Assembly (NCBI GenBank): GCA_963833505.1
Contig: CAWHYG010000007.1
Location: 1,302,001-1,366,000, forward strand
Source of the DNA: CAWHYG01 sp963833505
GTDB taxonomy: Bacteria > Eisenbacteria > RBG-16-71-46 > CAIMUX01
DNA length: 64,000 nucleotides
Direction of reading: 5' to 3'
Shown: positions 19,315 through 28,432 of the stretch, piece after piece
Numbering within the stretch: the stretch's first letter is position 1
How the letters are laid out: every line of letters starts with the position of its first letter
Notes under the pieces: generated by a model
Database searches by the model: none
The model's input: the letters and a program-made list of their open reading frames with translations, nothing else
What the model was told of the DNA's origin: nothing
Position numbers and translations under genes: made by a program

Positions 19315-21105
19315 TCAGATCGCCGCGCAGGCCTTCTTCAGCCAGCGCCGATCGGCCCCGTCGAGCATCGGGGAAAGCGTCTTCTCGACCTGCCGATGGT
19401 AGTCATTCAGCCACTTCGTTTCCTCGGGCGTCAGGAGCTTCGGCTCCACCAGCCGGGTGTCGATCGGCACCAGGGTCAGGGTCTCGAATCCCAGCGACGG
19501 GGGCGCGTTCTTGGACGGCCGCGGCGCGTCCACGACCAGGACAAGGTTCTCGATCCTGAACCCGTAGTCGCCGGTCTGATAGTAGCCCGGCTCGTTGGAG
19601 AGGATGTTGCCCGGCTCCAGGGCGGCGCCCGTGTCCCGCGACCAACTGATCGACTGCGGGCCCTCGTGGACGTTGAGGTGGGATCCGACGCCGTGCCCGG
19701 TGCCGTGGTGGTAGTCGAGACCGACCTCCCACAGCGGAAGGCGGGCCAGGGTGTCCAGCCGGATGCCCCGGACGCCCTTGGGGAAACGCACCCGGGCGAG
19801 CGCGATGTGGCCCTTGAGGACGCGGGTGAAGCGATCCTTCTGCTCGCGGGTGGCGCGGCCGCCCATCAACACGGTGCGGGTCACGTCGGTCGTCCCGTCG
19901 AGGTACTGGCCGCCGCTGTCGACCAGGTAGATGCCAAGGGCGCGCAAGCGGACGTCGGTCTGCTCCGTCACGCGGTAGTGCACGATGGCGCCGTGGCCGC
20001 CGTAGCCCGAGATGGTCTCGAAGCTCGGTGCCTGGAAGAGGTCTCCCAGGGCGCGGAACTCCTCCAGCTTCTCTGCCGCGGAGATCTCGGTGAGGCCGTC
20101 CTTCCCCACCTCATTCTCGAGCCAGCGGAGAAAACGGACCATGGCCGCGCCGTCCCGCACGTGCGCCTGCCGCATGCCTTCGATCTCGACCGGGTTCTTC
20201 CGCGCCTTCTGGAGGACGACCGGCGAAGCCTCGGTCACGAGATCGGCTCCCTGGAGGAGATCGGCCACCCACCGGCTGGCGGTCTCGCCGTCGATCCAGA
20301 CCCTCTGGCGGCGCTTTCCCATCTCGCGCAGGGCCCCGGCCAGCTCGTGGTAGGGCCGGATCTCGACCGAGCCGCCCAGGCGGCGCGCCGTTTCAGGCGG
20401 CACCTTGGCCGGGGCGATGAAGAGAAACGCCTTCTTCGGGGTGACCAGGGCGTAGGCGACCGCGACGGGGTTGTACGAGGCGTCCCTTCCGCGGATGTTG
20501 TACAGCCAGGCGATCGAGTCGAGCACGGTCAGGACATGGGCAAGGACCTTCTTCTCCCGCATGGCCTCGCGCAGCCGCGTCAGTTTGGACCGGACCGATT
20601 CGCCCGCGTACTTCTCCTCCTGGATGCGGATGGGCGCGGCCGGAACCGGCGGCTGGTCGGTCCAGAGGAGATCGACCAGGTTCTCCACCGAGAGGGCCAG
20701 GGCGGCCCCGGCGGCTTGGAGCGTCCGTTCGAGCTTCCGGGCGCGATCCAGGGAAAGGACCTGCGGATCGGCGCCGAGGACGTCCCCTTTCTTGAGCGTT
20801 CGCGCCAGGTATTCCTGGATCGTCGGCACGTCCGGCTCGCCCATCTTGTACAGTTGGATGCCGCTTCCCCGCAGCTCCTCCTCGGCCTGGAGAAAATAGC
20901 GGCCGTCGGTCCAGAGCCCGGCTTCCTTCCGGGTCACGAGGACGTCTCCCGCCGACCCGGTGAATCCGCTCAGCCATGGACGGCGCCGCCAGCACTCCGG
21001 CACGTACTCGCTCTGGTGCGGATCGGTCGAAGGGACCAGATAGGCGGTCAGGCGGTTCTTCTCCATCAATCGTCGCAGGGCGGCGATCTTCTCCCGGGTA
21101 TTCAT
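19315..21105 (-). CDS. Xaa-Pro aminopeptidase, three-domain M24B type
   Basis: 596 residues. Cytosolic metallopeptidase that removes N-terminal residues before proline. Two creatinase-like N-terminal domains (about 1-300) precede the pita-bread catalytic domain (about 310-530) with metal ligands in LVDSGGQYLDGTTDVTRT (two Asp), HHGTGHGVGSHLNVHEG (His), SNEPGYY (Glu) and FRIENLVLV (Glu). The length and domain layout match the APP1/human-type enzyme rather than the shorter E. coli PepP. Start at ATG 21105 with AAGGAGAG upstream; the longer frame to 21174 has no ribosome binding site. An operator-like palindrome sits at its putative -10. Confidence 0.94.
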   Translation of the reverse strand: MNTREKIAALRRLMEKNRLTAYLVPSTDPHQSEYVPECWRRRPWLSGFTGSAGDVLVTRKEAGLWTDGRYFLQAEEELRGSGIQLYKMGEPDVPTIQEYLARTLKKGDVLGADPQVLSLDRARKLERTLQAAGAALALSVENLVDLLWTDQPPVPAAPIRIQEEKYAGESVRSKLTRLREAMREKKVLAHVLTVLDSIAWLYNIRGRDASYNPVAVAYALVTPKKAFLFIAPAKVPPETARRLGGSVEIRPYHELAGALREMGKRRQRVWIDGETASRWVADLLQGADLVTEASPVVLQKARKNPVEIEGMRQAHVRDGAAMVRFLRWLENEVGKDGLTEISAAEKLEEFRALGDLFQAPSFETISGYGGHGAIVHYRVTEQTDVRLRALGIYLVDSGGQYLDGTTDVTRTVLMGGRATREQKDRFTRVLKGHIALARVRFPKGVRGIRLDTLARLPLWEVGLDYHHGTGHGVGSHLNVHEGPQSISWSRDTGAALEPGNILSNEPGYYQTGDYGFRIENLVLVVDAPRPSKNAPPSLGFETLTLVPIDTRLVEPKLLTPEETKWLNDYHRQVEKTLSPMLDGADRRWLKKACAAI

Positions 21106-21217
21106 GACGCTCTCCTTCCGACCCGCGCGCTCCGAGACGCGCCGCTCTGGCGTCCGCGGATCTCGCCGGTCCAAACCTGCCCTCGGATCCGCCGGAAGCC
21201 GCCGGGCGGAGCCCGCT

Positions 21218-21237
21218 GGGAGGCAGTATAGCCTCCC
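21218..21237 (-). promoter_or_regulatory. Operator-like palindrome overlapping a -10 box
   Basis: GGGAGGC-AGTATA-GCCTCCC: perfect 7-bp arms flanking a 6-base centre that reads TATACT on the minus strand, a good -10 box. It lies about 115 bases upstream of the aminopeptidase start and 71 bases before the divergent epimerase gene. No clear -35 was found. Confidence 0.35.
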
Positions 21238-21308
21238 GCATCCACAGGGGCTAGACTGCGATTGGGTTTCGGAAGGGCACCCGGGGACGAATACACGGAG
21301 GTTGCGTC

Positions 21309-22325
21309 ATGAAGCTCCTGATCTTGGGCGGGACCATCTTCATGGGCCGGCATCTCGCCGGCTATGCCATCGAACGGGGCCATGAGGTCACCCTCTTCAC
21401 GCGAGGACGCCACAATCCCGACATCTTCCCCGAGGCGCACATGCTCCACGGGCATCGCGACGGAGACCTGGCGGCGCTCGAAGGAGGCCGCTGGGACGCC
21501 GTCATCGACACCTGCGGCTTCGTGCCGCGCGTAGTGCGTCAATCCGCTCAGCTCCTGAAGAACGCCGTCGGGCACTACACGTTCATCTCCACGATCTCGG
21601 TCTATCCCGATTTCAAGGTGGCGGGCATCGACGAGACCGCCCCAGTGGCGGTCCTGGAGGATCCCACGGTGGAGACGGTGGACGGCGAGACCTACGGCGG
21701 CCTGAAGGCCCTCTGCGAGACGGTCGTCCAGGAGGAGCTGCCCGGCCGTTGCCTGATCGTCCGGCCCGGGTTGATGGTGGGTCCGTTCGATCCCACCGAT
21801 CGGTTCACCTGGTGGCCGGTGCGCGTGGCCCGCGGAGGGGAGATGCTCGCCCCGGTGGATCCGGAACGGCGGACCCAGATCATCGACGCCCGCGACCTGG
21901 CCTTCTGGTTGATGCGCCTCGTGGAGCGCGGCGCGACCGGCGTCTTGAACGCGACCGGACCGGATCGGCCGCTCTCCATTGGGGAGATCCTCGAGGAGTC
22001 CCTCCGGATCACCCGGAGCGGCGCTTCGCTCACCTGGGTGCCCGAGTCCTTCCTGACGGAGCAGGACGTGACTTTCTGGAGCGAGATTCCGCTCCTGGTT
22101 CCCGGAGGGCCGGACATGGCCGGCTTTGCGGACGTCAGCATCGCCCGGGCCGTGGCCGAGGGGCTCCGCTTCCGGCCCCTCGCCGAGACGATCCGCGACA
22201 CGTTCGACTGGAACGCGACCCTGCCTGCCGACCGCCCGCTCCGCGCCGGGCTGGCGCCCGACCGCGAAGCCGCCATCCTGGTGAAATGGCGGGAGGCCAG
22301 CGCCGGCCCCGGCGTCGCCGGCTGA
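21309..22325 (+). CDS. NAD-dependent epimerase/dehydratase (extended SDR)
   Basis: 338 residues. Rossmann start MKLLILGGTIFMGRHLAGYAIERGHEVTLFTRG with the GGTxFxG nucleotide motif, which departs from the usual GxxGxxG as in the isoflavone-reductase/CSP41-like branch. The catalytic Tyr/Lys pair is represented by TYGGLKALCE. C-terminal substrate region contains IDARDLAFWLMRLVERGATGVLNATGP. Related proteins act on nucleotide sugars or are RNA-binding CSP41-like; the substrate here is unknown. Divergent from the aminopeptidase gene and followed by a tandem-repeat gap. Confidence 0.88.
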   Translation: MKLLILGGTIFMGRHLAGYAIERGHEVTLFTRGRHNPDIFPEAHMLHGHRDGDLAALEGGRWDAVIDTCGFVPRVVRQSAQLLKNAVGHYTFISTISVYPDFKVAGIDETAPVAVLEDPTVETVDGETYGGLKALCETVVQEELPGRCLIVRPGLMVGPFDPTDRFTWWPVRVARGGEMLAPVDPERRTQIIDARDLAFWLMRLVERGATGVLNATGPDRPLSIGEILEESLRITRSGASLTWVPESFLTEQDVTFWSEIPLLVPGGPDMAGFADVSIARAVAEGLRFRPLAETIRDTFDWNATLPADRPLRAGLAPDREAAILVKWREASAGPGVAG

Positions 22326-22432
22326 CCACTCCCGCCTGCCGCCGCCTCGGATCCGGACCTTCCGGCCGCGAGGCCGGGCGGGAATCGCTGCGTTCGGACC
22401 CCTCCGCCGGCCGCGGCTCAAAAAGAGGTGGA

Positions 22433-22562
22433 TTCCGGAAAGCCCTCGGCCGGAGAATGTCGCCTGGTCGGATCGTCCGAAAGGAAACTCCCGCGGTCTC
22501 CGGAAAGCCGTAGGCCCGGGAGTATCGCCTGGTCGGATCGTCCGAGAGGAAGTTCGCGCGGT
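22433..22562. repeat. Two tandem 65-bp repeats upstream of the TSP3/OmpA gene
   Basis: Copy one at 22433-22497 and copy two at 22498-22562, sharing the core TCGCCTGGTCGGATCGTCCG and CCGGAAAGCC with about ten differences. They fill much of the gene-free stretch 22326-22680. Further downstream are short GGCCGGA-type runs. No open frame crosses both copies convincingly. Confidence 0.8.
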
Positions 22563-22680
22563 TCGCGACCCCGGACAGGTCCGGGTGGTTCCGGGTCATG
22601 ACCTGGTATGATCGGACATGGCCGGACCTGACCGGATGTAGCTGGATGTGGCCGGATGGAAACATGACGGAGGATGATTG

Positions 22681-24177
22681 ATGACATTCCTGAAGATCTC
22701 AGGAGTCCTTCTGGTGGCGTCCGCGCTCGTGGGCGGTTCGGCCGCCGCGGTTGTTCCCGTGACCGGCGCGCACTTGACCTTGACTCCCTTCGCCGGCGCG
22801 ATCGACTGGAGCTCGGACATCCAGCTCAAGAATCACGCGATTTTCGGCGGCCGTCTCGGGCTTGCACTGGCGCCCGGGTTCACCCTCGAAGGACACCTGG
22901 GAACGATCTCCTCGCCTCTGATCCTCCCGGCCAACGACGTCCAGGACGTGCCTTCCGACTACTCGGTGTTGAATTTCGGCGGCGATCTGCTCGTCAACCT
23001 GGTGCCGTCGAGCGCTCCTGTGATCCCGTATGCGCTGGCCGGCTTCCAGGCCGCGAATTTCAAACCGAAGGCCCCCCAGTACGACCGCGTCTACCGGCAC
23101 GGCGCCGAGGTCGCCCTGGGCGTGAAAGTGCCGGTTTCCTCGCGGATCAGCCTGCGGTTCGAGGGCCGCGATGTGACCTGGAGCCATGCCCTGAATGATC
23201 CCGTCGAGGTCAAGGGCGTGACCCGCGCGACCCAGAGCCAGATCTACACGGGGGGGATCGAGTTCGCGATTCTGGGCAGCGTCGTCGAACCGGATGAGGA
23301 CGGTGACGGCGTCCCCGACAAGCTGGACAAGTGCCCGCACACGCTGCACGGCGCGCGGGTCGACGCCAACGGCTGCCCGATCGACTCCGACGGTGACGGC
23401 GTCCCGGACGGCATCGATCAATGCCCGGACACGCCACACGGGGCGGTGGTCGACGCGGTGGGCTGCCCGATCGACTCCGACGGCGACGGCGTTTCGGATG
23501 GAATCGACAAGTGTCCCAACACGCCCAAGGGATGCCAGGTGGACGGGACCGGCTGTCCGATCGATTCCGACGGCGACGGCGTCTGCGACGGAGTGGACAA
23601 GTGCCCCAACACGCCCAAGGGCTGTGTCGTCGACGCCACCGGCTGTCCCACCGACTCGGACGGCGACGGTGTCTGCGACGGACTGGACAAGTGCCCAGAC
23701 ACGCCGGCCGGAGCCCGCGTGGACAAGGACGGGTGCCCGATCGTCGTGAGCGACAAGGAGGTCGAGCTGCTCGACACCGGCTCGATCACCGTCCAGAACA
23801 TCCACTTCGCGACCGGCAAGGCGGACAATCCGCCCGACGCCGCGCCGATCCTGGACGAGATCGGCAACATCCTCGTGAAGTGGCCGCAACTGCGGATCGA
23901 GATCGGCGGGCACACCGACGCCACCGGCTCTGCCAAGCTCAACCAGGACCTTTCACAGAAACGGGCGCAGTCGGTGCTGGACTACCTGCTTCAGAAATTC
24001 CCGCAGATCAATCGGGAGCAGTTCACGGCCGTGGGCTACGGCCCGTCGCAGCCGGTGGCCACGAACGACACGCCGGAGGGCAGGGCCATGAACCGGCGGG
24101 TCGTGTTCAAGGTGCTGAACACCGAGGTGCTGAGGCGGGAAAAGGAGCAGCGCCGGATCCTGCAAAAGGGGGAGTAG
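22681..24177 (+). CDS. Outer-membrane OmpA protein with thrombospondin type-3 calcium repeats
   Basis: 498 residues: signal peptide (MTFLKISGVLLVASALVGGSAAA), an N-terminal beta-barrel (about 25-200), five TSP3 repeats (DSDGDGVPDGIDQCPDTPxGxxVDxxGCPI, about 205-360) and a C-terminal OmpA peptidoglycan-binding domain (GGHTDATGSAKLNQDLSQKRAQSVLDYL, NRRVVFKV). The Asp-rich repeats bind Ca2+ and make a rigid linker across the periplasm. Same architecture as OprF-like porins of Bacteroidetes and deltaproteobacteria. ATG 22681 is chosen because GGAGG lies 7 bases upstream; a TTG three bases earlier is also in frame. Confidence 0.95.
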   Translation: MTFLKISGVLLVASALVGGSAAAVVPVTGAHLTLTPFAGAIDWSSDIQLKNHAIFGGRLGLALAPGFTLEGHLGTISSPLILPANDVQDVPSDYSVLNFGGDLLVNLVPSSAPVIPYALAGFQAANFKPKAPQYDRVYRHGAEVALGVKVPVSSRISLRFEGRDVTWSHALNDPVEVKGVTRATQSQIYTGGIEFAILGSVVEPDEDGDGVPDKLDKCPHTLHGARVDANGCPIDSDGDGVPDGIDQCPDTPHGAVVDAVGCPIDSDGDGVSDGIDKCPNTPKGCQVDGTGCPIDSDGDGVCDGVDKCPNTPKGCVVDATGCPTDSDGDGVCDGLDKCPDTPAGARVDKDGCPIVVSDKEVELLDTGSITVQNIHFATGKADNPPDAAPILDEIGNILVKWPQLRIEIGGHTDATGSAKLNQDLSQKRAQSVLDYLLQKFPQINREQFTAVGYGPSQPVATNDTPEGRAMNRRVVFKVLNTEVLRREKEQRRILQKGE

Positions 24178-24271
24178 CGCCCGTGCCGCGCCCTGGCCCG
24201 CGTCATTCCTGACTCCCGGCTGCGGCAGCGGACCTGCCCGGCCGGCGCTGAGCTGGTCCGCTGACCTGCGT

Positions 24272-24332
24272 TGTTCATGATCGCCCGTCGCGAGGCATCG
24301 GAGATGCCCGTCCGGGCAAGGCGCGCAGCCCG
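24272..24332 (+). repeat. Dispersed repeat B, copy 1
   Basis: 61-bp non-coding segment beginning TGTTCATGATCGCCCGTCGC. An inverted, about 90% identical copy lies at 51056-51118. It sits directly 3' of the VOC gene stop (minus strand). Confidence 0.75.
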
Positions 24333-24728
24333 CTACCGCCGGCGATCGAGCGTGACGATCTGGATCAGGTTGCCGCAGGTGTCGTTCGCCAGGGCGATGG
24401 TCGAGCCGGTGACCTTGGTCGGAGGCAGGGTGAACTTCGCGCCCGCCGCCTTCATCCGTTCGTGTTCCCGCGGCACGTCGTCCACATAGAACATGGCCAC
24501 CGGTCGGCCCTGCTGGAACATCGCCTGCTGGTAGGCCGTGACGGCAGGGTTGTCAGCGGGGGCGAGCTGCAACTCGACGCCCTCGGGCTCCTCGGCCGAG
24601 GCTACGGTGAGCCATCGGTATGGCCCCTGGGTGATGTCGGCCTTTTTCACGAAGCCCAGGACATCGGTGTAGAATCGTAGCGCCTTCTCCTGGTCGTCCA
24701 CGTAGATGCTGGTCACTTTGATTTTCAC
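24333..24728 (-). CDS. VOC-superfamily (glyoxalase/bleomycin-resistance-like) protein
   Basis: 131 residues. One VOC fold of two beta-alpha-beta-beta-beta modules: MKIKVTSIYVDDQEKALRFYTDVLGFVKKAD at the start, then a GRPVAMFYVDDVPREHERMKAAGAKFTLPP second half and ANDTCGNLIQIV at the end. The usual metal-ligand His/Glu set is incomplete, so the activity is not predictable. The GTG start at 24728 has AAAGGAGAG upstream; the ATG 18 bases earlier overlaps that site and is rejected. Confidence 0.9.
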   Translation of the reverse strand: MKIKVTSIYVDDQEKALRFYTDVLGFVKKADITQGPYRWLTVASAEEPEGVELQLAPADNPAVTAYQQAMFQQGRPVAMFYVDDVPREHERMKAAGAKFTLPPTKVTGSTIALANDTCGNLIQIVTLDRRR

Positions 24729-24784
24729 GGTGCTCTCCTTTCGCACACGGTCTCTCCCGTTGCGCGCCCGGTCTGGAATGACTC

Positions 24785-24880
24785 GTCACTCCACGGAGGC
24801 GCTCCTTCGTCACCCAACGGAGGCGACCCCGCCACTTCGCGGAAGCGCTCCGCCGTCGCTCCACGGAAGCGTTCCCACGA
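24785..24880. repeat. Four degenerate ~24-bp tandem repeats
   Basis: Units start near 24785, 24809, 24831 and 24855 with the core CACGGAGGCG or CGCGGAAGCG. They lie between the VOC gene and the divergent small membrane protein gene. Confidence 0.65.
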
Positions 24881-24931
24881 GGCTCCAGTTTCCCGCTGTG
24901 CCCGCCGGGCCGAGCGGGTATCGTCCCCGGC

Positions 24932-25333
24932 ATGACGCCCCATCTCTGGTCGGTCCTCGGCGTGGTCGCTTCGGCTGTGTTCTGCCTGAATCTGCCTTTC
25001 GGCTGGTGGAGGGCCGGAGTCCGGCGGTTCAGCCGGGCCTGGATCCTGGCCATCCACCTGCCGGTTCCGCTCGTGATCACGCTCCGGCTTCTCTCGGGCC
25101 TGGGCTGGCATCTCGTCACGTTTCCTGTGCTCGTGGGATCCTTCTTCGCCGGCCAGTGGGTCGGAGGAAGCCTTCGCCGGATCCCCTTCAGGGGCGCGCC
25201 GGAGGATCGGGAGCATCGGGCCGGGCGGGGGGCGCGGGAGCGCCCTCCCCGGGATCGACATACGGCGCCAAAGCCAGCTTCAGGCGGTCGATCTCTTCCA
25301 GACACGCGCGCGTCATCGAATCAGCCCCGCTGA
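24932..25333 (+). CDS. Small integral-membrane protein, unknown function
   Basis: 133 residues. About three hydrophobic helices (5-22, 37-55, 60-80) with FGWWRAGVRRFSRAWILAIHLPVPLVITLRL and GSFFAGQWVGG, a pattern seen in conserved uncharacterised membrane proteins. The last ~45 residues are Arg/Pro-rich and overlap, tail to tail over 146 bases, the 3' end of the hybrid kinase gene; that part may not be conserved. No strong ribosome binding site. Confidence 0.6.
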   Translation: MTPHLWSVLGVVASAVFCLNLPFGWWRAGVRRFSRAWILAIHLPVPLVITLRLLSGLGWHLVTFPVLVGSFFAGQWVGGSLRRIPFRGAPEDREHRAGRGARERPPRDRHTAPKPASGGRSLPDTRASSNQPR

Positions 25334-28280
25334 GATCCTTGGATTTGCCCGCCAGCTCCAGCCGGCGGACCGCTTCGATGGCCGGCTGCGCTCCCAGATA
25401 GGCCAGCACGCCGCGCAATCCGTGGGCTTCCCGCTCCAGCGTGTCGGGGTCGTTCGCCCGCGCCGCGGTCTCGATGCGGCCGCAGACCTGGTCGATGTCA
25501 TCGAGAAAGAACCGGATCATCTGGCGGAGCAGGTGCTCCTTGCCGCCGAGCCGCTTGCGGGCTCCTTCCGGATCAAAGGGCGGGCCCGCGTTTCCTGCAT
25601 CCACCGATCCCTCCCCGCTCGTCCCCGCGCTCGGACGGCGCCCATCCGGCGCCGGCTCAGCCTCCCCCGGCGCGCGGTTGCCTGGGTGCTCATCGGGATC
25701 CTTCGCCGCCAGCGTCTCCACCACGCGGAACAGGGCCCGCGTGTCCACCGGCTTGGCGAGAAAGCCGTCCATCCCCACGTCGCGGCAGCGCTCGCGGTCC
25801 TCGACCAGCGTATGAGCCGTCATGGCCACGATCGGAACTCGCGCGCGGACCGGATCCGGCAATCCCCGGATGGCGGAGGCCGCCTCGAATCCATCCATAT
25901 TGGGCATGGCCAGGTCCATCAGGACAAGGTCAAATCTCTCGCGGCTCGCTCCCTCTACCGCTTCAAGTCCGTCGGCGGCGATCTCCACGGAATGGCCTCG
26001 CTTGCGGAGCAGGATCAGCATGAGCTTCTGGTTGATGGCGGAGTCCTCGACCAGAAGGATCCGAAGCGGGCGGATTGCGACCTGCTCCGCCTCCGGAGGA
26101 GGGTCCGCCGACGGCTGCGCGAGATCGCTCGGGACCGGAGACCGGGCCTGCACCAACGCCGAGACCAGTCGATCCCGTCCGACCGGCTTCTCCACGATCG
26201 GCCAGAGAGCCAGGCGCGAGGAGCTTCGCGCCAGGGCGCGTCCCTCCGCCGCTGAAACCGTCAGGATGACCGAGGCGGCCAGGCCGGGCTCGTTCTCGAT
26301 CTCCTGCACCAGGGAAGCGCCGCCCGAATCCTCCGACGGAAGATCCACGAGGACGTATTCGAACCGGTTTCCCACCCGCGCGGCGGCGCGGAGCCGGGCC
26401 AGCGCCTCCTCCCCATGCGTGGCGCTCGCGGCGCGGAGCCCGAGATCCGCCAGGATCCGCTCGAGGCTCAGGCGGCACGAGGCATTGTCGTCCACGATCA
26501 GCACGGGCCGGTCCCGCAGCGCCTCCCGGGCTCCGGCCAGGGGATCCTCGTGGGATTCTCCGATCCCCAGAGTCGACGTCAGATGGAAGACGCTGCCGCG
26601 GCCGGCGTCGCTCTCGACCCACAGCCTTCCGCCCATCATGCCGCTCAGGCTCGAAGCGATGGCAAGCCCAAGCCCGGTTCCGCCGTAGCCTCGCGTGATC
26701 GACGAGTCGGCCTGCGTGAACGGAGCGAAGATCCGTTCGTGTTGATCGGGCGGGATTCCGATGCCGGTGTCGGCGACCTGGAAGTGGATCACAGCGTCGT
26801 TCCCCTTCCGGTCGTCGAGTCCCGCCTTCAGCACCACCTCGCCCGTCCCGGTGAACTTGATGGCGTTGCTGATCAGGTTGCTGAGGACCTGGGTCAGGCG
26901 AAGGGAATCCCCGACGAGCCGGTCCGGCACGTCCGCGGAGACGTCCAGAACCAGCTCGAGCCCTTTCTCGAACGCCAGCGCCGCCGGAGGTTTGAGGATC
27001 TCCTCGAGGGTCGAGCGCAGGTGGAATGGCGCGGCTTCCAGTTCCAGGCGACCGGACTCGATGCGCGAGAAATCCAGGATCTCGCTCAAGAGGACGAGCA
27101 ACAGGTCGGCCGAGCTCTTGGCCGTTCCGAGATAGTCCCTCGCCGGCGGCGGCAGGTTCTCTCCGAGGGCCAGCTCGGTCATGCCGATGATGACGTTCAT
27201 CGGCGTGCGCAGCTCATGGCTGATCGTCGCCAGGAAGCGGCTCTTGGCCCGATTGGCGACCTCGGCCGCCTCCTTCGATCTCTGTAGTTCTTCCAGGGCC
27301 CGCCGACGCTCCGTGATGTCAGCCATGGACACGACCAGCCCGTGGAGCCGGCGGGACGCGTCGAAGACCGGCCCGGCACTCAAGAGAAGGCTGACCGTCC
27401 TACCTTCCGGGTCGATCATGGAGACCTCGACGCCCTGGAGCACCTCTCCGAGCGCCGCTCTCCGCCGGATGGAAGCAGCCAGCGAGGAACGGGAACCGGC
27501 CGGCGCGGACGCGAAACCGGCGTTCAGCCGGAGTGGAAAGGCATCCTCAAAGGGAAGCAGGAGGGGATTCCGGCCCGCCAGCCGGCGCGCCGGCCGGCTG
27601 GCCTGGAGGATCTTGCCTTCTGAATCACAGACCACGACGACGTCCGCGGCCTGCTCGAGAATCGACCGCGGCAGCTCTTCCGACGCGGCGAGGTCCTGGC
27701 GCTTGCGGGCGGACGTGAGATCGGCCAGGACGAGGAACACCGCCTCCCGATCCTCAACGCGAAGGGGACCGATCGTCCCCAGAACCGGAATTTCTCCCCC
27801 TCGAATCGAGCGGATCCGGATTTCCTTTTGAGCCCGGTCGCTCCGGCCCCTCGACAAGAGCGCCTCGAAGGCGGGGAGATCGGAATCCACCACGAAGCGG
27901 GCGAACCCGGTGACGAGCAAGGCCCTCGGCTCCATCCCCACCATCTCGGCGAGGCGGCGGTTCGCATAGAGCAAGGTCCCGTCGGGAGTCAGGAGCGCGG
28001 CCCCTTGTCGCATCTCCTCGACCATTTGCCGGAAGGGCAGCTCGGCCGCGCGGGCGGACGATAATCGTCCACCCAACGCTGCGTCAGCTCCGGGCACGTC
28101 GCCCCGGCCGCCCGTCTGGTCGTTTTCGTAGGTCATTCGGATCGGATGTGAGACTTCTGCTTCGAGCCGAGCGCGCGCCTTCCGCCCCCGGCTCACGGGT
28201 GATTTCTCAGGATCCCCTTTCACTGGGCGCCTCCATTCACGGACCCCGGCAGGGGAGCTCTCTAGCCAACCCAGCAGCAT
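25188..28280 (-). CDS. Soluble hybrid histidine kinase: PAS-PAS-HisKA-HATPase-REC-REC-HPt
   Basis: 1030 residues without membrane segments. PAS domains at about 80-195 and 205-325. HisKA has H box SHELRTPMN (H355); HATPase_c has NAIKFTGTGE, DTGIGIP and GYGGTGLGLAI. Receiver 1 (about 592-710) is divergent, with acceptor region VLVDLPSEDSGG. Receiver 2 (about 745-865) is canonical (LLVEDSAINQKL, LVLMDLAMPNMDGFE, FLAKPV). A C-terminal HPt (about 915-1005) has REAHGLRGVLAYLGA. An internal BarA-like phosphorelay is expected, with the final acceptor elsewhere. Start uncertain: ATG 28136 (MTYENDQTGG) would drop 48 Arg-rich residues. Confidence 0.9.
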   Translation of the reverse strand: MLLGWLESSPAGVREWRRPVKGDPEKSPVSRGRKARARLEAEVSHPIRMTYENDQTGGRGDVPGADAALGGRLSSARAAELPFRQMVEEMRQGAALLTPDGTLLYANRRLAEMVGMEPRALLVTGFARFVVDSDLPAFEALLSRGRSDRAQKEIRIRSIRGGEIPVLGTIGPLRVEDREAVFLVLADLTSARKRQDLAASEELPRSILEQAADVVVVCDSEGKILQASRPARRLAGRNPLLLPFEDAFPLRLNAGFASAPAGSRSSLAASIRRRAALGEVLQGVEVSMIDPEGRTVSLLLSAGPVFDASRRLHGLVVSMADITERRRALEELQRSKEAAEVANRAKSRFLATISHELRTPMNVIIGMTELALGENLPPPARDYLGTAKSSADLLLVLLSEILDFSRIESGRLELEAAPFHLRSTLEEILKPPAALAFEKGLELVLDVSADVPDRLVGDSLRLTQVLSNLISNAIKFTGTGEVVLKAGLDDRKGNDAVIHFQVADTGIGIPPDQHERIFAPFTQADSSITRGYGGTGLGLAIASSLSGMMGGRLWVESDAGRGSVFHLTSTLGIGESHEDPLAGAREALRDRPVLIVDDNASCRLSLERILADLGLRAASATHGEEALARLRAAARVGNRFEYVLVDLPSEDSGGASLVQEIENEPGLAASVILTVSAAEGRALARSSSRLALWPIVEKPVGRDRLVSALVQARSPVPSDLAQPSADPPPEAEQVAIRPLRILLVEDSAINQKLMLILLRKRGHSVEIAADGLEAVEGASRERFDLVLMDLAMPNMDGFEAASAIRGLPDPVRARVPIVAMTAHTLVEDRERCRDVGMDGFLAKPVDTRALFRVVETLAAKDPDEHPGNRAPGEAEPAPDGRRPSAGTSGEGSVDAGNAGPPFDPEGARKRLGGKEHLLRQMIRFFLDDIDQVCGRIETAARANDPDTLEREAHGLRGVLAYLGAQPAIEAVRRLELAGKSKDLSGADSMTRACLEEIDRLKLALAPYVDPGEGAPAPPARPDAPDPPARP

Positions 28281-28335
28281 AACACCAACACATCCTGGTA
28301 GAGCGATCAGAGCAGATCGGTGATCGTCGCAGGAT

Positions 28336-28375
28336 CAGCGTGGCGCCATCACCGCAGGGTGCAGCGTGGCGCCAT
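28336..28375. repeat. Two direct copies of a 14-bp motif, 26 bp apart
   Basis: CAGCGTGGCGCCAT at 28336-28349 and 28362-28375, each containing the palindrome GGCGCC. The site lies upstream of the hybrid kinase start and could be a regulator site or a minisatellite. Confidence 0.45.
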
Positions 28376-28432
28376 GGTACAGCCCGGATCGACGCGATCG
28401 CCCGAGGCGGCCTGATCAAGAAACTGCGTCGC

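Noticed and set aside
19396..21231. 611-codon plus-strand frame opposite the aminopeptidase
   Set aside because: Antisense shadow; the minus strand contains all M24 metal ligands.
21309..22325. Assignment of the epimerase to the heptose pathway
   Set aside because: It is 25 kb from the gmhA/hdd cluster and its GGTxFxG branch is not that of GmhD/HldD, so no pathway was assigned.
26340..26365. tRNA-like TTCGAA motif
   Set aside because: It lies within the coding sequence of the hybrid kinase; there is no cloverleaf or acceptor pairing. The similar motif at 43205 is also within a gene.
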